A stretch of DNA of 64,000 nucleotides from Roseibium sp. MMSF_3544. GTDB taxonomy: Bacteria > Pseudomonadota > Alphaproteobacteria > Rhizobiales > Stappiaceae. The notes under the pieces are model-generated. The model saw only the letters and a list, made by a program, of their open reading frames with translations, was not told where the DNA came from and ran no database searches. Positions 36,923-46,466 of the stretch are shown one piece after another. The position numbers and the translations under genes were made by a program. The DNA lies in NCBI RefSeq assembly GCF_030732845.1, contig NZ_JASHKA010000016.1:89153-153152 (forward strand), given 5' to 3'. Position 1 is the first letter of the stretch. Every line of letters starts with the position of its first letter.

Positions 36923-39598
36923 GTGACCCAGTCCCTCGATAGTTTCAATGCCAAAAAGACACTTCAGGTCGGTGCCAAGACCTATACTTATTTTTCCATC
37001 CCCGAAGCGGAAAAGAACGGTCTTGAAGGCGTTTCCAGACTGCCCTTCTCGCTGAAGGTCGTTCTGGAAAACCTTCTGCGTTTTGAAGACGGACGCACTG
37101 TTACGAAGGAAGACATCTTCGCCTGCGCCGAATGGCTCAAGACGAGAAAATCCTCGCACGAGATTTCCTACCGCCCGGCGCGCGTTCTGATGCAGGACTT
37201 CACCGGTGTGCCGGCTGTTGTCGACCTTGCCGCCATGCGCGATGCGGCTGTCAAACTCGGCGGTGACCCGGAAAAGGTCAACCCGCTGGTTCCGGTCGAT
37301 CTCGTCATCGACCACTCCGTCATGGTCGACTATTTCGGCACCAAGGATGCGTTTCGGAAAAACGTGGAACTGGAATACGAGCGCAACCAGGAACGCTATG
37401 AATTCCTGCGCTGGGGCCAGTCGGCCTTCGACAATTTCCGCGCCGTGCCGCCGGGAACGGGCATCTGCCACCAGGTGAACCTTGAATATCTGGCCCAGAC
37501 CGTCTGGACGAAGGAAGAAAACGGCGAAACCATCGCTTATCCGGATACCCTGGTGGGTACGGACAGCCACACCACCATGGTGAACGGTCTTGCGGTTCTC
37601 GGTTGGGGCGTCGGCGGTATCGAGGCGGAAGCGGGCATGCTCGGCCAGCCGATTTCCATGCTGATCCCGGAAGTCATCGGCTTCAAGCTGACCGGGAAGC
37701 TCAACGAGGGCATCACCGCAACCGATCTGGTGCTGCGCGTCGTTGAAATGCTGCGCCAGAAGGGCGTTGTCGGCAAGTTCGTCGAATTCTACGGTCCCGG
37801 CCTCGACAATCTCAGCCTTGAGGACGCGGCCACCATCGCCAACATGGCACCGGAATATGGCGCGACCTGCGGCTTCTTCCCGGTCGACAAGGAAACGCTG
37901 CAATATCTGGAAGCCACCGGCCGCGACAAGGACCGCGTCGCTCTCGTTGAAGCCTATTCCAAGGCGCAGGGGATGTTCCGCGCAGGCAGCGAGGAACCGG
38001 ACTTCACCGATACGCTGGAGCTCGACATCTCCACCGTCGTACCGTCTGTTTCCGGTCCGAAACGGCCTCAGGACCGCATCAACCTCGCCGATGCCGCGTC
38101 CGGTTTCGCCAAGACCATGGCGGAAGAGTTCAAGAAGGCGGACGAGCTTTCCAAACGCGTTGCCGTTGAGGGCAAGGATTTCGACCTCGGCAACGGCGAT
38201 GTCGTGATTGCCGCGATCACCTCCTGCACCAACACGTCCAACCCGTCGGTGCTGATCGGCGCGGGCCTTGTGGCGCGCAATGCCCTCAAAAAAGGCCTCG
38301 ACGTCAAGCCCTGGGTGAAAACTTCGCTGGCGCCGGGTTCCCAGGTGGTGACCGACTATCTGGAGAAGGCCGGCCTGCAGAAGGATCTGGACGCGCTCGG
38401 TTTCGACCTTGCCGGCTATGGCTGCACCACCTGTATCGGCAATTCCGGTCCACTCGATCCGGCGATTTCCGCCGCGATCAACGACAACGACATGATCGCC
38501 TGCTCGGTGCTCTCCGGAAATCGCAACTTCGAAGGCCGGGTCAACCCGGATGTGCGTGCCAACTATCTGGCATCCCCGCCGCTGGTTGTCGCCTACGCCA
38601 TTGCGGGCAGCCTCAATGTCAACATCACCGAGGACCCGCTCGGTGAAGACCAGGACGGCAACCCGGTCTACCTCAAAGACATCTGGCCGAGCACGGCGGA
38701 GATCACCGATCTGATCCGCGTGTCCATCACGGACGAGATGTTCCGCGAGCGCTATGGCGATGTCTTCAAGGGCGATGAACACTGGCAGAACATCCAGGTT
38801 GAAGGAAGCCTCACCTATGGCTGGCCGACGTCCTCGACCTATGTCCAGAACCCGCCTTACTTCGAAGGCATGACCATGGAGCCGCAGCCGCTCGAGGATA
38901 TCGAGAACGCGGCCGTCATGGGCCTGTTCCTGGATTCCATCACCACCGACCACATCTCTCCGGCCGGTGCCATCAAGGCCGACAGCCCGGCGGGGCAATA
39001 CCTCTCCGAGCACCAGGTCGCCCGCAAGGACTTCAACTCCTACGGATCGCGCCGCGGCAACCACCAAGTGATGATGCGTGGCACCTTTGCCAATATCCGC
39101 ATCAAGAACCAGATGGTGCCGGGTGTCGAAGGCGGCTACACCATGAAGGACGGCAAGCGAGAGTGGATCTTCGACGCCTGCATGGAATACAAGGAGGCGG
39201 GAACGCCGCTGGTGATCTTCGCCGGCAAGGAATACGGCACCGGTTCGTCCCGCGACTGGGCGGCGAAGGGCACCAAACTCCTCGGCGTGCGCGCCGTGAT
39301 CACCCAGTCCTTTGAACGTATCCACCGCTCCAACCTTGTCGGCATGGGCGTCATCCCGCTGACCTTCAAGGAAGGCGAGAGCTGGCAGTCGCACGGCATC
39401 AAGGGCACAGAACGGGTCACAATCCGGGGCATTGCCGACATCAAGCCGCGCCAGATGATGGATGTGGACGTCACCTACGAGGACGGCACCACCAAGACCA
39501 TCGAATGCCTCTGCCGCGTCGATACCGAGGACGAGCTGGAATACATCAAGGCGGGCGGAATTCTGCAGTACGTATTGAGAAACCTCGTCACGAGCTGA
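36923..39598 (+). CDS. acnA: Aconitate hydratase A
   Basis: 891-residue [4Fe-4S] enzyme of the citrate cycle interconverting citrate and isocitrate. Cluster cysteines are in [10 protein letters not shown] and [12 protein letters not shown]. Substrate-site motifs include [22 protein letters not shown] and the C-terminal [15 protein letters not shown]. Length fits bacterial AcnA/IRP1. The start is GTG 36923, with GAAGGAGAG upstream. A strong terminator follows. A very long antisense frame covers it and is a shadow. Confidence 0.98.
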   Translation: MTQSLDSFNAKKTLQVGAKTYTYFSIPEAEKNGLEGVSRLPFSLKVVLENLLRFEDGRTVTKEDIFACAEWLKTRKSSHEISYRPARVLMQDFTGVPAVVDLAAMRDAAVKLGGDPEKVNPLVPVDLVIDHSVMVDYFGTKDAFRKNVELEYERNQERYEFLRWGQSAFDNFRAVPPGTGICHQVNLEYLAQTVWTKEENGETIAYPDTLVGTDSHTTMVNGLAVLGWGVGGIEAEAGMLGQPISMLIPEVIGFKLTGKLNEGITATDLVLRVVEMLRQKGVVGKFVEFYGPGLDNLSLEDAATIANMAPEYGATCGFFPVDKETLQYLEATGRDKDRVALVEAYSKAQGMFRAGSEEPDFTDTLELDISTVVPSVSGPKRPQDRINLADAASGFAKTMAEEFKKADELSKRVAVEGKDFDLGNGDVVIAAITSCTNTSNPSVLIGAGLVARNALKKGLDVKPWVKTSLAPGSQVVTDYLEKAGLQKDLDALGFDLAGYGCTTCIGNSGPLDPAISAAINDNDMIACSVLSGNRNFEGRVNPDVRANYLASPPLVVAYAIAGSLNVNITEDPLGEDQDGNPVYLKDIWPSTAEITDLIRVSITDEMFRERYGDVFKGDEHWQNIQVEGSLTYGWPTSSTYVQNPPYFEGMTMEPQPLEDIENAAVMGLFLDSITTDHISPAGAIKADSPAGQYLSEHQVARKDFNSYGSRRGNHQVMMRGTFANIRIKNQMVPGVEGGYTMKDGKREWIFDACMEYKEAGTPLVIFAGKEYGTGSSRDWAAKGTKLLGVRAVITQSFERIHRSNLVGMGVIPLTFKEGESWQSHGIKGTERVTIRGIADIKPRQMMDVDVTYEDGTTKTIECLCRVDTEDELEYIKAGGILQYVLRNLVTS

Positions 39599-39630
39599 TC
39601 CGGTTAAGTTAGATTTTCGACACTTATGAG

Positions 39631-39653
39631 CGGGCCCTTCGGGGCCCGTTTTG
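39631..39653 (+). terminator. Intrinsic terminator after acnA
   Basis: CGGGCCC-TTCG-GGGCCCG stem-loop followed by TTTTG, 32 bases after the stop codon. Confidence 0.88.
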
Positions 39654-39677
39654 ATTTGGCGTGCGCATTGTTCTGAA

Positions 39678-39720
39678 CCCTCATCCTGAGGACATATAAC
39701 GCGCTGTCTTGAAGGATGGG
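39678..39720. repeat. Dispersed palindromic repeat, copy 1
   Basis: Begins CCCTCATCCTGAGG and ends CTTGAAGGATGGG, the two arms being roughly complementary. The same words occur inverted at 39743 and at 55808. Such elements are common in alphaproteobacterial intergenic regions. Confidence 0.65.
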
Positions 39721-39742
39721 TCTCTTGTTCAGGTGGATGCTG

Positions 39743-39784
39743 CCCATCCTTCGAGACGGACCTGGCGGTCCTCCTCAGGAAGAG
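39743..39784. repeat. Dispersed palindromic repeat, copy 2 (inverted)
   Basis: Begins CCCATCCTTCGAGACGG and ends TCCTCCTCAGGA, in opposite orientation to copy 1 and 22 bases away, so the two form a larger inverted pair. Confidence 0.6.
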
Positions 39785-39825
39785 GAGGAAATGCTCAAGA
39801 AAGCGAAGTTTACGGCCCGATCGTT

Positions 39826-39936
39826 ACCTCTCCCACTGGGAGAGGTCGGCCTGAAAGGCCGGGTGAGGGGACAGACATCTCAAGTTTCTTGAAGAATTTG
39901 GCCCCTCACCCCAACCCTCTCCCCACGGGAGAGGGA
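39826..39936. repeat. Composite hairpin element
   Basis: Two small hairpins, CCTCTCCCACTGGGAGAGG and CCTCTCCCCACGGGAGAGG, lie at the ends. GGTGAGGGG and CCCCTCACC form an inner inverted pair. Remnants of a similar element (CTGGGAGAGGGGA) occur near 55900. Intergenic repeat of unknown role. Confidence 0.65.
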
Positions 39937-40166
39937 GTCGGACCAGACAGCTTCAGGCGGAGCTGAACAGGCATTAGCGCCGGCAAATGACAGCGCAGTG
40001 CGCTGTCTTGGGATGACGCTCAGGTGTGCCCTCGTCGGCCCGATCTGCGATCCAGCGCTCCTCCGGTCTTTCCAGCCATTACACGTTTTGCTCGAACAGG
40101 TGGTTGTAGCTCCTATTTTAAACCTATGGTTATATTCCGATAGGGAAACACACGGGGGGAGATGAG

Positions 40167-41714
40167 ATGGCTAATCTGGTTGTATGCTGCGACGGAACCT
40201 GGGCAACGCCGGAGAACAAGACCGACGGCGTGCCGACGCCGACCAATGTCGTCAAGATCCATGCTGCAATCGCGGATGCCGATGCAGCGGGCCTGCCCCA
40301 GAAAAAATACTATCACCCGGGGGTCGGCACGGAGGGTGGCATCTTCAACAAGGTCGTCGGCGGCGGGATCGGCATCGGACTCGACCAGAACATCAAGAGC
40401 GCCTACCGCTGGCTTGCGGACACTTATACCCCCGGAGACAGCATTTTTCTGTTCGGTTTCAGCCGAGGCGCCTACACGGTGCGCAGTCTCGGCGGCATGA
40501 TTTCCGGCTGTGGCCTGGTGGACTTTGCCGCCATGAAAGTTTCCGGTGAAAAGCAGTGGCCGATCGTCGATGAGGTCTTCGAAAATTATCGCGACGAGGA
40601 CGCCAAGGCTTCGAAACTGACGCATTTGCGGTTCCACCATGCGCAAAAGGGCAAGGAAGGCAAAGGCAAGACCGACATACATTTCCTCGGCGTGTGGGAT
40701 ACGGTGGGCGCGCTGGGTATTCCGGACGAGTTGGAACTCATCAATCTCTTCGACGACCCGGAAAAGCATATGTTCCACGATACCGGGCTCAGCCGGGTGG
40801 TGAAGATCGCGCGTCACGCGCTGGCGATGGACGAGCCGCGCAGCACGTTCGCTCCAACGGTGTGGACCAAGGTGTCGGCCGCGACCGACTGCCAGGAGAT
40901 CTGGTTTCCGGGCGCTCATTCGGATGTCGGTGGCGGCTATATCCAGTCCGGGCTGTCCGATGGTGCGCTTACCTGGATGATGGAGGAAGCAAAAACCGCC
41001 GGGCTCGCTTATCGTGACGGCGCACTCGGCCAGCTAAAGCCCGATCCGCTGGACGTCTTGCACGACCCGATCACCGGCATCTACGAGGGACTGAAGGCAC
41101 GGCCGCGAAGCGTTCCGTGCATTACCGCCAGAACAGCGAAGAAGCGGTTTCATTCCTCTGCACTGGAGCGCCACAAGAACCCTCCGCTGACGCAACCCGT
41201 GTTCTGGCCCTCCCGGCAACTCAAGAAAGGCGAAACCGCCACGCTGGACATCTTTGCCAGACAGAAGTGGAACGCAACGACCCTTTTCCTCAAGGCAGGT
41301 GAGAAATACCAGCTTTCGGCGGACGGCGAGTGGCTCGATGCCTCCATCAAGTGCGGCCCCGGCGGAACCAATGACGGCAATTTTCAGCCGGGTGAAGTGC
41401 TGCACGTTCTTGCGACCGGGCTTGGCAGGGTCGAAGACTGGTTCAAGCGGGCGACCGACAATGATCTTGCAGACTTCAAGTTTACCCGGCGCGAAGAAGA
41501 CATGCCGTGGTTTTCGCTCGTCGGGGTCATCGCCAATGGCCGGGCTGCCAACAACAGCGGCAAAACCATTGCACACCAGACGTTTCTGATCGGCGAGGGG
41601 TGCAAGCTGGAACCGGATGAAGACGGATACCTTTATGCGTACGCCAACGATGCCTGGCAAATGTATGACAACAACCGGGGCAGCGTGCAGCTCAAGGTCA
41701 AGCGGCTCACGTGA
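40167..41714 (+). CDS. DUF2235 alpha/beta hydrolase-like protein
   Basis: 515 residues. The DUF2235 domain (residues 1-280) opens MANLVVCCDGTWATPENK and has the nucleophile elbow FGFSRGAYTVR near residue 95, later FLGVWDTVGALG and PGAHSDVGGGY. The C-terminal 200 residues (from about residue 340) form a separate beta-rich domain of unknown family. Some DUF2235 proteins are type VI phospholipase effectors, but no VgrG, PAAR or immunity gene lies near. A GGGGGGAG site precedes the ATG. Confidence 0.88.
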   Translation: MANLVVCCDGTWATPENKTDGVPTPTNVVKIHAAIADADAAGLPQKKYYHPGVGTEGGIFNKVVGGGIGIGLDQNIKSAYRWLADTYTPGDSIFLFGFSRGAYTVRSLGGMISGCGLVDFAAMKVSGEKQWPIVDEVFENYRDEDAKASKLTHLRFHHAQKGKEGKGKTDIHFLGVWDTVGALGIPDELELINLFDDPEKHMFHDTGLSRVVKIARHALAMDEPRSTFAPTVWTKVSAATDCQEIWFPGAHSDVGGGYIQSGLSDGALTWMMEEAKTAGLAYRDGALGQLKPDPLDVLHDPITGIYEGLKARPRSVPCITARTAKKRFHSSALERHKNPPLTQPVFWPSRQLKKGETATLDIFARQKWNATTLFLKAGEKYQLSADGEWLDASIKCGPGGTNDGNFQPGEVLHVLATGLGRVEDWFKRATDNDLADFKFTRREEDMPWFSLVGVIANGRAANNSGKTIAHQTFLIGEGCKLEPDEDGYLYAYANDAWQMYDNNRGSVQLKVKRLT

Positions 41715-41779
41715 TGGCGACTTGCAACACGGGCTGAACGGGGTCACACTTCAGGTTGCACCATCCGGGAGGAACCAGC

Positions 41780-42319
41780 ATGAGTGCCGCCAACACACCG
41801 CAACTTTCTCATATCGCCCCTGTCCTGCGCGTGAGTGATCTTCCTGCTGCGCTTGCCTATTATCGCGACAAGCTTTTGTTCGAGGTCGCCTTCGAATGGG
41901 CGGACAATGAGGGTGAGCCGGTGCGCTATGCCGTGCTCGAACGTGGCAAGGCCGGCGTGCATCTGACGCAAAGCGACAAGGCCGGCGGGACAACGGCCTA
42001 TTGTTTCGTTGACGGTATCGACGGCTACCATGCCGCGGTGAAGGCAGCAGGGGCCAACATCACCGAGGACATCAGTGACCAGCCCTGGATGATGCGGGAG
42101 TTCGAGACCGCCGATGCGGACGGCAACGTTCTTTTGTTCGGTGAGCATCTCGACCGGGTCAACGGCGTTGAGACCGAAGGGATCGAGACAGACGAAGCCC
42201 CGTCAAAGGAGCCTCTGGTGGAAACCGACCAGCACCGGCATCTTTGGAACAGCTTCTGGTATCACGGCATCTTTCACCCGCATGACGTCCCGCCCGAGGA
42301 CAGGCGTGAAGGCTCCTGA
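41780..42319 (+). CDS. VOC-family protein, glyoxalase/bleomycin-resistance-like
   Basis: 179 residues. The VOC core runs LSHIAPVLRVSDLPAALAYYRDKLLFEVAFEWAD to EFETADADGNVLLFGE, whose last Glu is a usual metal ligand. An unusual C-terminal extension of about 50 residues ends HLWNSFWYHGIFHPHDVPPEDR, rich in His and aromatics. GGGAGG precedes ATG 41780. No bleomycin resistance is implied; function unknown. Confidence 0.85.
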   Translation: MSAANTPQLSHIAPVLRVSDLPAALAYYRDKLLFEVAFEWADNEGEPVRYAVLERGKAGVHLTQSDKAGGTTAYCFVDGIDGYHAAVKAAGANITEDISDQPWMMREFETADADGNVLLFGEHLDRVNGVETEGIETDEAPSKEPLVETDQHRHLWNSFWYHGIFHPHDVPPEDRREGS

Positions 42320-42455
42320 TACCCGGTTTGACTGATCAGCCTGATTTCAAAGAAGTGTGATGTCCTCTCTTGTGGCAGAGACCGGACATTGGCTAACCTT
42401 GGGCCGTGAGTTTTAGTTCATTTTGTTGAAAACCTGCGAATGACAGGAGTTTTTT

Positions 42456-43433
42456 ATGTGGGATTTTGATTTTTCCCGCGCCGTCGGACTGATGGTTCGG
42501 ACATTTCCTTATCTGATCTTTAGAGTGATTGTGTACGGCGGCATTGCCGTTGCCTACGTGGTCGTGACCGGTTTCGGTGCGGGCGTCGGTTACGGGCTCG
42601 GCTGGTTCGGCGGACCGGACTCACAGGCGGGATTTGCGTTCTGGGGCGGGCTGCTCGGCTTTGGCCTGACGGCGACCGTGATCTACTTGTTGCGGGAATA
42701 TCTTCTTTACACCGTCAAGGCGGGGCATATCGCCGTTCTGGTCGAACTCATGGACGGCAAGGATCTGCCGGACGGGCAGGGTCAGGTCGCCTATGGCGCG
42801 AAGGTGGTCAAGGAACGCTTCGTCCAGTCCAGCGCACTTTTCGGGCTCGACCAGCTCGTGAAAGGCGTCATCCGCGCGATCAGCGGGGTCGTCGAGGGGA
42901 TTGCCTCCGTTTTGCCGATCCCGGGATTGAACGGGCTGGTGTCCTTGTTCCGGGCCTTCATGAAAGTCGCCGTCGGGTTTGTCGACGAGGTCATCCTTGC
43001 CCATGCGATCCGCACCCGGTCTGACAATGCCTGGGCGTCAGCGCGTGAAGCGCTCGTGCTTTACGGGCAAAACTATCAGCCGATGCTGAAGAACGCCGCT
43101 TTCATCGCGCTCTTCACCTACATCATCGCCATTCTGGTGTTCTTCATCATGCTCGCTCCTGCGGCTGCACTTGTTTACCTGATGCCGGGCTCCTGGAGCG
43201 CGGGCGGGCTCGTCTTTGCTGTCATCTTCGCCTGGGCGGTCAAGGCAGCTGTGCTCGAACCCCTCGCCATCACGCTGATGATGCAGGTCTATTTCAAGGT
43301 CACCGCCGGTCAGACGCCGAATCCGGAATGGGACGCGAAGCTCTCGCAGATGTCCGACAAGTTCGTCGAGATCAAGGAAAAGGCTTTTTCTGCGGGGACA
43401 GGGCCAGCGGCGCCGGGTGCTCCTGCGGAGTGA
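42456..43433 (+). CDS. Integral membrane protein of unknown function
   Basis: 325 residues. Two helices near the N-terminus (LIFRVIVYGGIAVAYVVVTGFGAGVGYGLG and WGGLLGFGLTATVIYLLREYLLYTV), an amphipathic middle (LVKGVIRAISGVVEGIASVLPIPG) and two helices near residues 215-270 follow. The Pro/Ala tail ends APGAPAE. A conserved-looking LYTVKAGHIAVLVELMDGK follows helix 2. I do not recognise a family. Cotranscription with the next exported protein is possible. Confidence 0.75.
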   Translation: MWDFDFSRAVGLMVRTFPYLIFRVIVYGGIAVAYVVVTGFGAGVGYGLGWFGGPDSQAGFAFWGGLLGFGLTATVIYLLREYLLYTVKAGHIAVLVELMDGKDLPDGQGQVAYGAKVVKERFVQSSALFGLDQLVKGVIRAISGVVEGIASVLPIPGLNGLVSLFRAFMKVAVGFVDEVILAHAIRTRSDNAWASAREALVLYGQNYQPMLKNAAFIALFTYIIAILVFFIMLAPAAALVYLMPGSWSAGGLVFAVIFAWAVKAAVLEPLAITLMMQVYFKVTAGQTPNPEWDAKLSQMSDKFVEIKEKAFSAGTGPAAPGAPAE

Positions 43434-43501
43434 GGGCAGCGCAGAAATTGAAGTTTTGCACGGATCTGGTTTCAGGTTCGACGTTTTTCAGAGGATTGCC
43501 C

Positions 43502-44110
43502 ATGAACACTTTCAGGACGTCCAGTGGTTTTGCCGCCTTGGTCCTTGCCGCGCTGTCACAGCCTGTCCTTGCCGATGACTGCAGTGACCGATTTACGGAG
43601 ATCTACATGCAGCTCGACCAGGGTGTTCCGACGAAAACGGTCGCGACGACCCAATTCAAAGGTGCGCCGGCAACGGTGAACGACTTTCTGTATCTCAGTC
43701 AGGATCACCACATGACGGTCCCAACCGAACCGGCTGGGCCCTGGGTGCTGACCTATCAGAATGTCATGTACCAGTCGGCGGATGAAGGAAAGAGCTGGGC
43801 CAAGGTGCGCGATCTCGACAGCGCCCAGAACGCGGATGGTGCAATCGCGGCAAAAAAGACCAATGCCGCAACCATCCGAAATGCAGAGTGCGGTGAAGAC
43901 ACAGTCGACGGCGTTGCCCTGGAAAGGGTTGCCGCCGATCTGACCGTCAGCCAGGGCATGGTTACGGAAAACCGCTTTACCTATTGGCTCTCGCGCGATG
44001 ACGGCTTCATCGTCAAGGCTGTTTATGAGACAACCGCACCAAACTTCGAAATGGTGACGACCCAGACGATCGAGCCGGCACCGGAGCTTTCGCTTCCCAC
44101 ACCGCAATAA
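43502..44110 (+). CDS. Exported protein of unknown function
   Basis: 202 residues with a signal peptide (GFAALVLAALSQPVLADD). The mature part is beta-rich and contains TEPAGPWVLTYQNVMYQSADEGKSW and two cysteines (DDCSDR, RNAECGED) that could pair. The ATG at 43502 is used because a frame open from 43328 overlaps the upstream gene. No family recognised; probably periplasmic. Confidence 0.72.
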   Translation: MNTFRTSSGFAALVLAALSQPVLADDCSDRFTEIYMQLDQGVPTKTVATTQFKGAPATVNDFLYLSQDHHMTVPTEPAGPWVLTYQNVMYQSADEGKSWAKVRDLDSAQNADGAIAAKKTNAATIRNAECGEDTVDGVALERVAADLTVSQGMVTENRFTYWLSRDDGFIVKAVYETTAPNFEMVTTQTIEPAPELSLPTPQ

Positions 44111-44271
44111 ACGACAGCCGGGCGCGCTTTCTCGGCGTCGGGTGCTCCGGCGGAGTGAAGGCTCTCATTCCTGTTTTGCCGGTTAGATTGCATGAGTGAA
44201 TGCATTTTGCCGATGATACAGAAAAAAAGCCCGTCAGTTCAAAGCTGGAACGCGGGGTCATGCTCGGATTT

Positions 44272-44309
44272 GTCATCCCGGCCTTCCGCTGTGCTCCAGC
44301 CGGAATGAC
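44272..44309. repeat. Imperfect inverted repeat
   Basis: GTCATCCCGGC and GCCGGAATGAC form an 11-base inverted repeat with one mismatch. It lies between the exported-protein gene and the cbiX stop and resembles widespread intergenic GTCATYCCGGC elements. Confidence 0.5.
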
Positions 44310-44345
44310 AAGTCTAGAAACTGGCGATCATCCAACCTCTGCGCC

Positions 44346-45506
44346 TCAGGTCCCAGACGCCTTCACGGGCTCGACACGCAAGGCCCGCTCTTCATCGACG
44401 ACTTCCTGCGGGAACTGGCTCATGAAACAGCAGCAGACGCCCTGGTCGATCATCGTGCGCGGACCGTTAGGGTGGCCGATATGCTTGTAGACGCCGTGGC
44501 TATGGCCGTGATGGTGGTGATGATGCCCATGATCGTGACTGTGGCCATGGTCATGATGGCCGTGGCTGTGCCCGTTACCGTCAGCATGCGGGTCGTGGTC
44601 ATGATCGTGATCGTGATCGTGTGCCGCTTGCGATTCCTCGTCCAGCGGGTCGCGGAACTCGGCGTGGTGGTGATGTACTTCGACTTCGCCCTTCGCCAAC
44701 CGCTCCTTGAAGGACGCCATCAGGTCCTGCGTCTCGACGATCGTGCCGGCGGCCGCTTCCTCGATACGTTCAATGAACGTGTCGATAACATGGTCCTGAT
44801 CCGAGAGGTAGTGGGCCTTGTAGAAGGTCACGTCCGGCGCGCTTTCGGCAACCCGGTCGACATAATTATATATACGGTCGATCAGTCTGCCGGAGAACAG
44901 GAAATAGGGCGCAACGACGATCTTCTTGTAGCCGAGCTTCAATGCCATTTCGAGGCCGCGGCCAACGGACGGAAAGGTGACGCCGGAATAGACGGTCTCC
45001 GACCAGCCGAAGCCCAGATTTTCCGTTACGATCCGGGTGAGACGCGCCGCTTCTGCATTGGCAAGCGTGTCGGATGTTCCGCGCCCGACAACCACCAGCA
45101 TGGTGTCGTAGAGGTCGCCGTCGTGAACATGATCACGGCCGAGGGCTTCCAGAATGCGCGCTTCGAACGCCGCGATCATCTGAGGGTGGAGGCCGAGTTC
45201 ACGTCCGTAATGAACAGTCAGGCCGGCGTTTTTCTCCCCGTAAGTTGTCAGAACCGAGGGGATGTCGTTCTTGGCATGGGTCGCCGCGAACAGCATGCCC
45301 GGAACCGCGACGATTTCCGACACACCGGCGTCGCGCAGCGCATCAAGGCCCATGTGAATGTTGGGCGCGGAATACTCCAGGAAGCCGTATTCGACTGGTA
45401 GATCCGGAAAGCGTGCGCGAACGCCCTTTGCCAGAAGTGCGAATTCTTCCTCGGCAGATTTGGCGCGGCTGCCATGGCCGCAGATCATGATGCCCCGTTT
45501 GGACAT
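44346..45506 (-). CDS. cbiX: Sirohydrochlorin cobaltochelatase CbiX, His-rich
   Basis: 386 residues. Two CbiX halves are visible: RGIMICGHGSRAKSAEEEF opens the first and LVVVGRGTSDTLANAEAARLTR the second, with GVTFPSVGRGLEMALKLGYKKIVVAPYFLFSG. The insert near residues 305-360 is very His/Asp-rich with HDHDHDHDHD and HHHHHHGHSHG, and GVCCCF follows near residue 363. Long CbiX enzymes carry such a His region and a Cys motif for an Fe-S cluster. AAGGGA lies before ATG 45506. No other cobalamin gene is adjacent. Confidence 0.92.
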   Translation of the reverse strand: MSKRGIMICGHGSRAKSAEEEFALLAKGVRARFPDLPVEYGFLEYSAPNIHMGLDALRDAGVSEIVAVPGMLFAATHAKNDIPSVLTTYGEKNAGLTVHYGRELGLHPQMIAAFEARILEALGRDHVHDGDLYDTMLVVVGRGTSDTLANAEAARLTRIVTENLGFGWSETVYSGVTFPSVGRGLEMALKLGYKKIVVAPYFLFSGRLIDRIYNYVDRVAESAPDVTFYKAHYLSDQDHVIDTFIERIEEAAAGTIVETQDLMASFKERLAKGEVEVHHHHAEFRDPLDEESQAAHDHDHDHDHDPHADGNGHSHGHHDHGHSHDHGHHHHHHGHSHGVYKHIGHPNGPRTMIDQGVCCCFMSQFPQEVVDEERALRVEPVKASGT

Positions 45507-45824
45507 GTGTTCCCTTTCCGATTCCACTGGCCATTTCTTCCAGCACACGAAATCCCGCTGCTGGTCCTGACGGTTTCAGCCATACGGGAATTTGAACGTC
45601 CAGAAGGAATGTCTGACCGGCCCAATGCGACATTCTTTGTAGCAGGACCGATTCCATACTGATGCTGCGCCCTTGATATCGCGCCAAAGCGGGACGATGG
45701 AAGAGGAATTTCTCTTTTTTGTCTCCCGCTGACATCTGCGCCGCAAAATAGTGCACTGCCAAGCCCGGTTCCGGGCGCCCGCCACGTTCCGCGGTATCTG
45801 GTGCAAACATCCAGTTGACATTTC

Positions 45825-45852
45825 TTTGCGATCGTATAGAAATAATTTCTAT
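45825..45852 (+). promoter_or_regulatory. Promoter and palindromic operator of the TetR gene
   Basis: TTGACA (45825-45830) and TTCTAT (45847-45852, spacing 16) form a sigma-70-like promoter. The -10 lies within the perfect 17-base palindrome ATAGAAATAATTTCTAT (45836-45852), 20 bases before the start codon: a likely autoregulatory TetR site. Confidence 0.65.
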
Positions 45853-45872
45853 GCAGTCGTAGAGAAAAAATT

Positions 45873-46466
45873 ATGGCACGGCCAAAGAGCTACAACATTG
45901 AAGAAGTCATCGAGCAGGTCGTTTACGCGTTCTGGCAACATGGCTACCAGGCGCTTGGGCTCAGGGAACTTGAACGCATTACCGGCCTCAATCAGTTCGC
46001 CATCCGGACTGAATTCGGCGGCAAGGAAGGGCTCTATCTCAAGGCGCTGGAGTTTTATACCGACAAGGCAGTCGAGCACGCGATGCAGCCGATGCGCAGT
46101 GGTGGAATCGCGGAGATCACGGCGTTTTTGAAGGCACTTGTCGCCGACGGTTCGATGACCTCAAGCAAATACGGGTGCCTCATCGTCAATACGGGGATTG
46201 AAAATGCCCGCGTCGGCAGTGATCGCCTGGACCAGGCCGTGAGGCGGTATTGGGACGAGCTTGAAGCCTGCTTTGTTGTTTGCCTGCAAAATGCCCTCTC
46301 TGCGAAGGTCATTGACCCGGCCGCTGATCCGGAAGCTGTTGCCAAGGGATTGGTCTCAGGTGTCATGGGGGTGCATGTGCAGAACCGGTTGGACGGGCGG
46401 AACGATGCGGGGGCTCATCTTGTCGACTTCCTGTGCGCCCAGCTCAAATCCATGGAGCTGTCATGA
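45873..46466 (+). CDS. TetR/AcrR-family transcriptional regulator
   Basis: 197 residues. The helix-turn-helix is in residues about 8-50: IEEVIEQVVYAFWQHGYQALGLRELERITGLNQFAIRTEFGGKEGLYLKAL split over the usual three helices. The C-terminal half resembles the TetR_C domain of YxaF/ComR-like repressors with KYGCLIVNTGIE. It is divergent from cbiX and coupled by a four-base overlap to the metallo-beta-lactamase-like gene, its probable target along with itself. Confidence 0.9.
   Translation: MARPKSYNIEEVIEQVVYAFWQHGYQALGLRELERITGLNQFAIRTEFGGKEGLYLKALEFYTDKAVEHAMQPMRSGGIAEITAFLKALVADGSMTSSKYGCLIVNTGIENARVGSDRLDQAVRRYWDELEACFVVCLQNALSAKVIDPAADPEAVAKGLVSGVMGVHVQNRLDGRNDAGAHLVDFLCAQLKSMELS

Larger units (their letters stand above)
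39599..40166. other. Intergenic region rich in repeats after acnA
   Basis: 568 bases: the acnA terminator, two copies of a palindromic dispersed repeat (39678-39720 and 39743-39784), and a larger hairpin element (39826-39936). The rest shows no gene. Confidence 0.7.

Noticed and set aside
36860..39394. 844-codon frame on the minus strand
   Set aside because: Wholly antisense to acnA; biased codon use in a GC-rich gene leaves the opposite frame open. No family feature.
40167..41714. Type VI secretion effector module around the DUF2235 gene
   Set aside because: No VgrG, PAAR, Hcp or immunity-like gene lies near; the domain alone is not enough.
45540..45830. Cobalamin riboswitch upstream of cbiX
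   Set aside because: I looked on the minus strand for the B12 box and flanking conserved words and did not find them.
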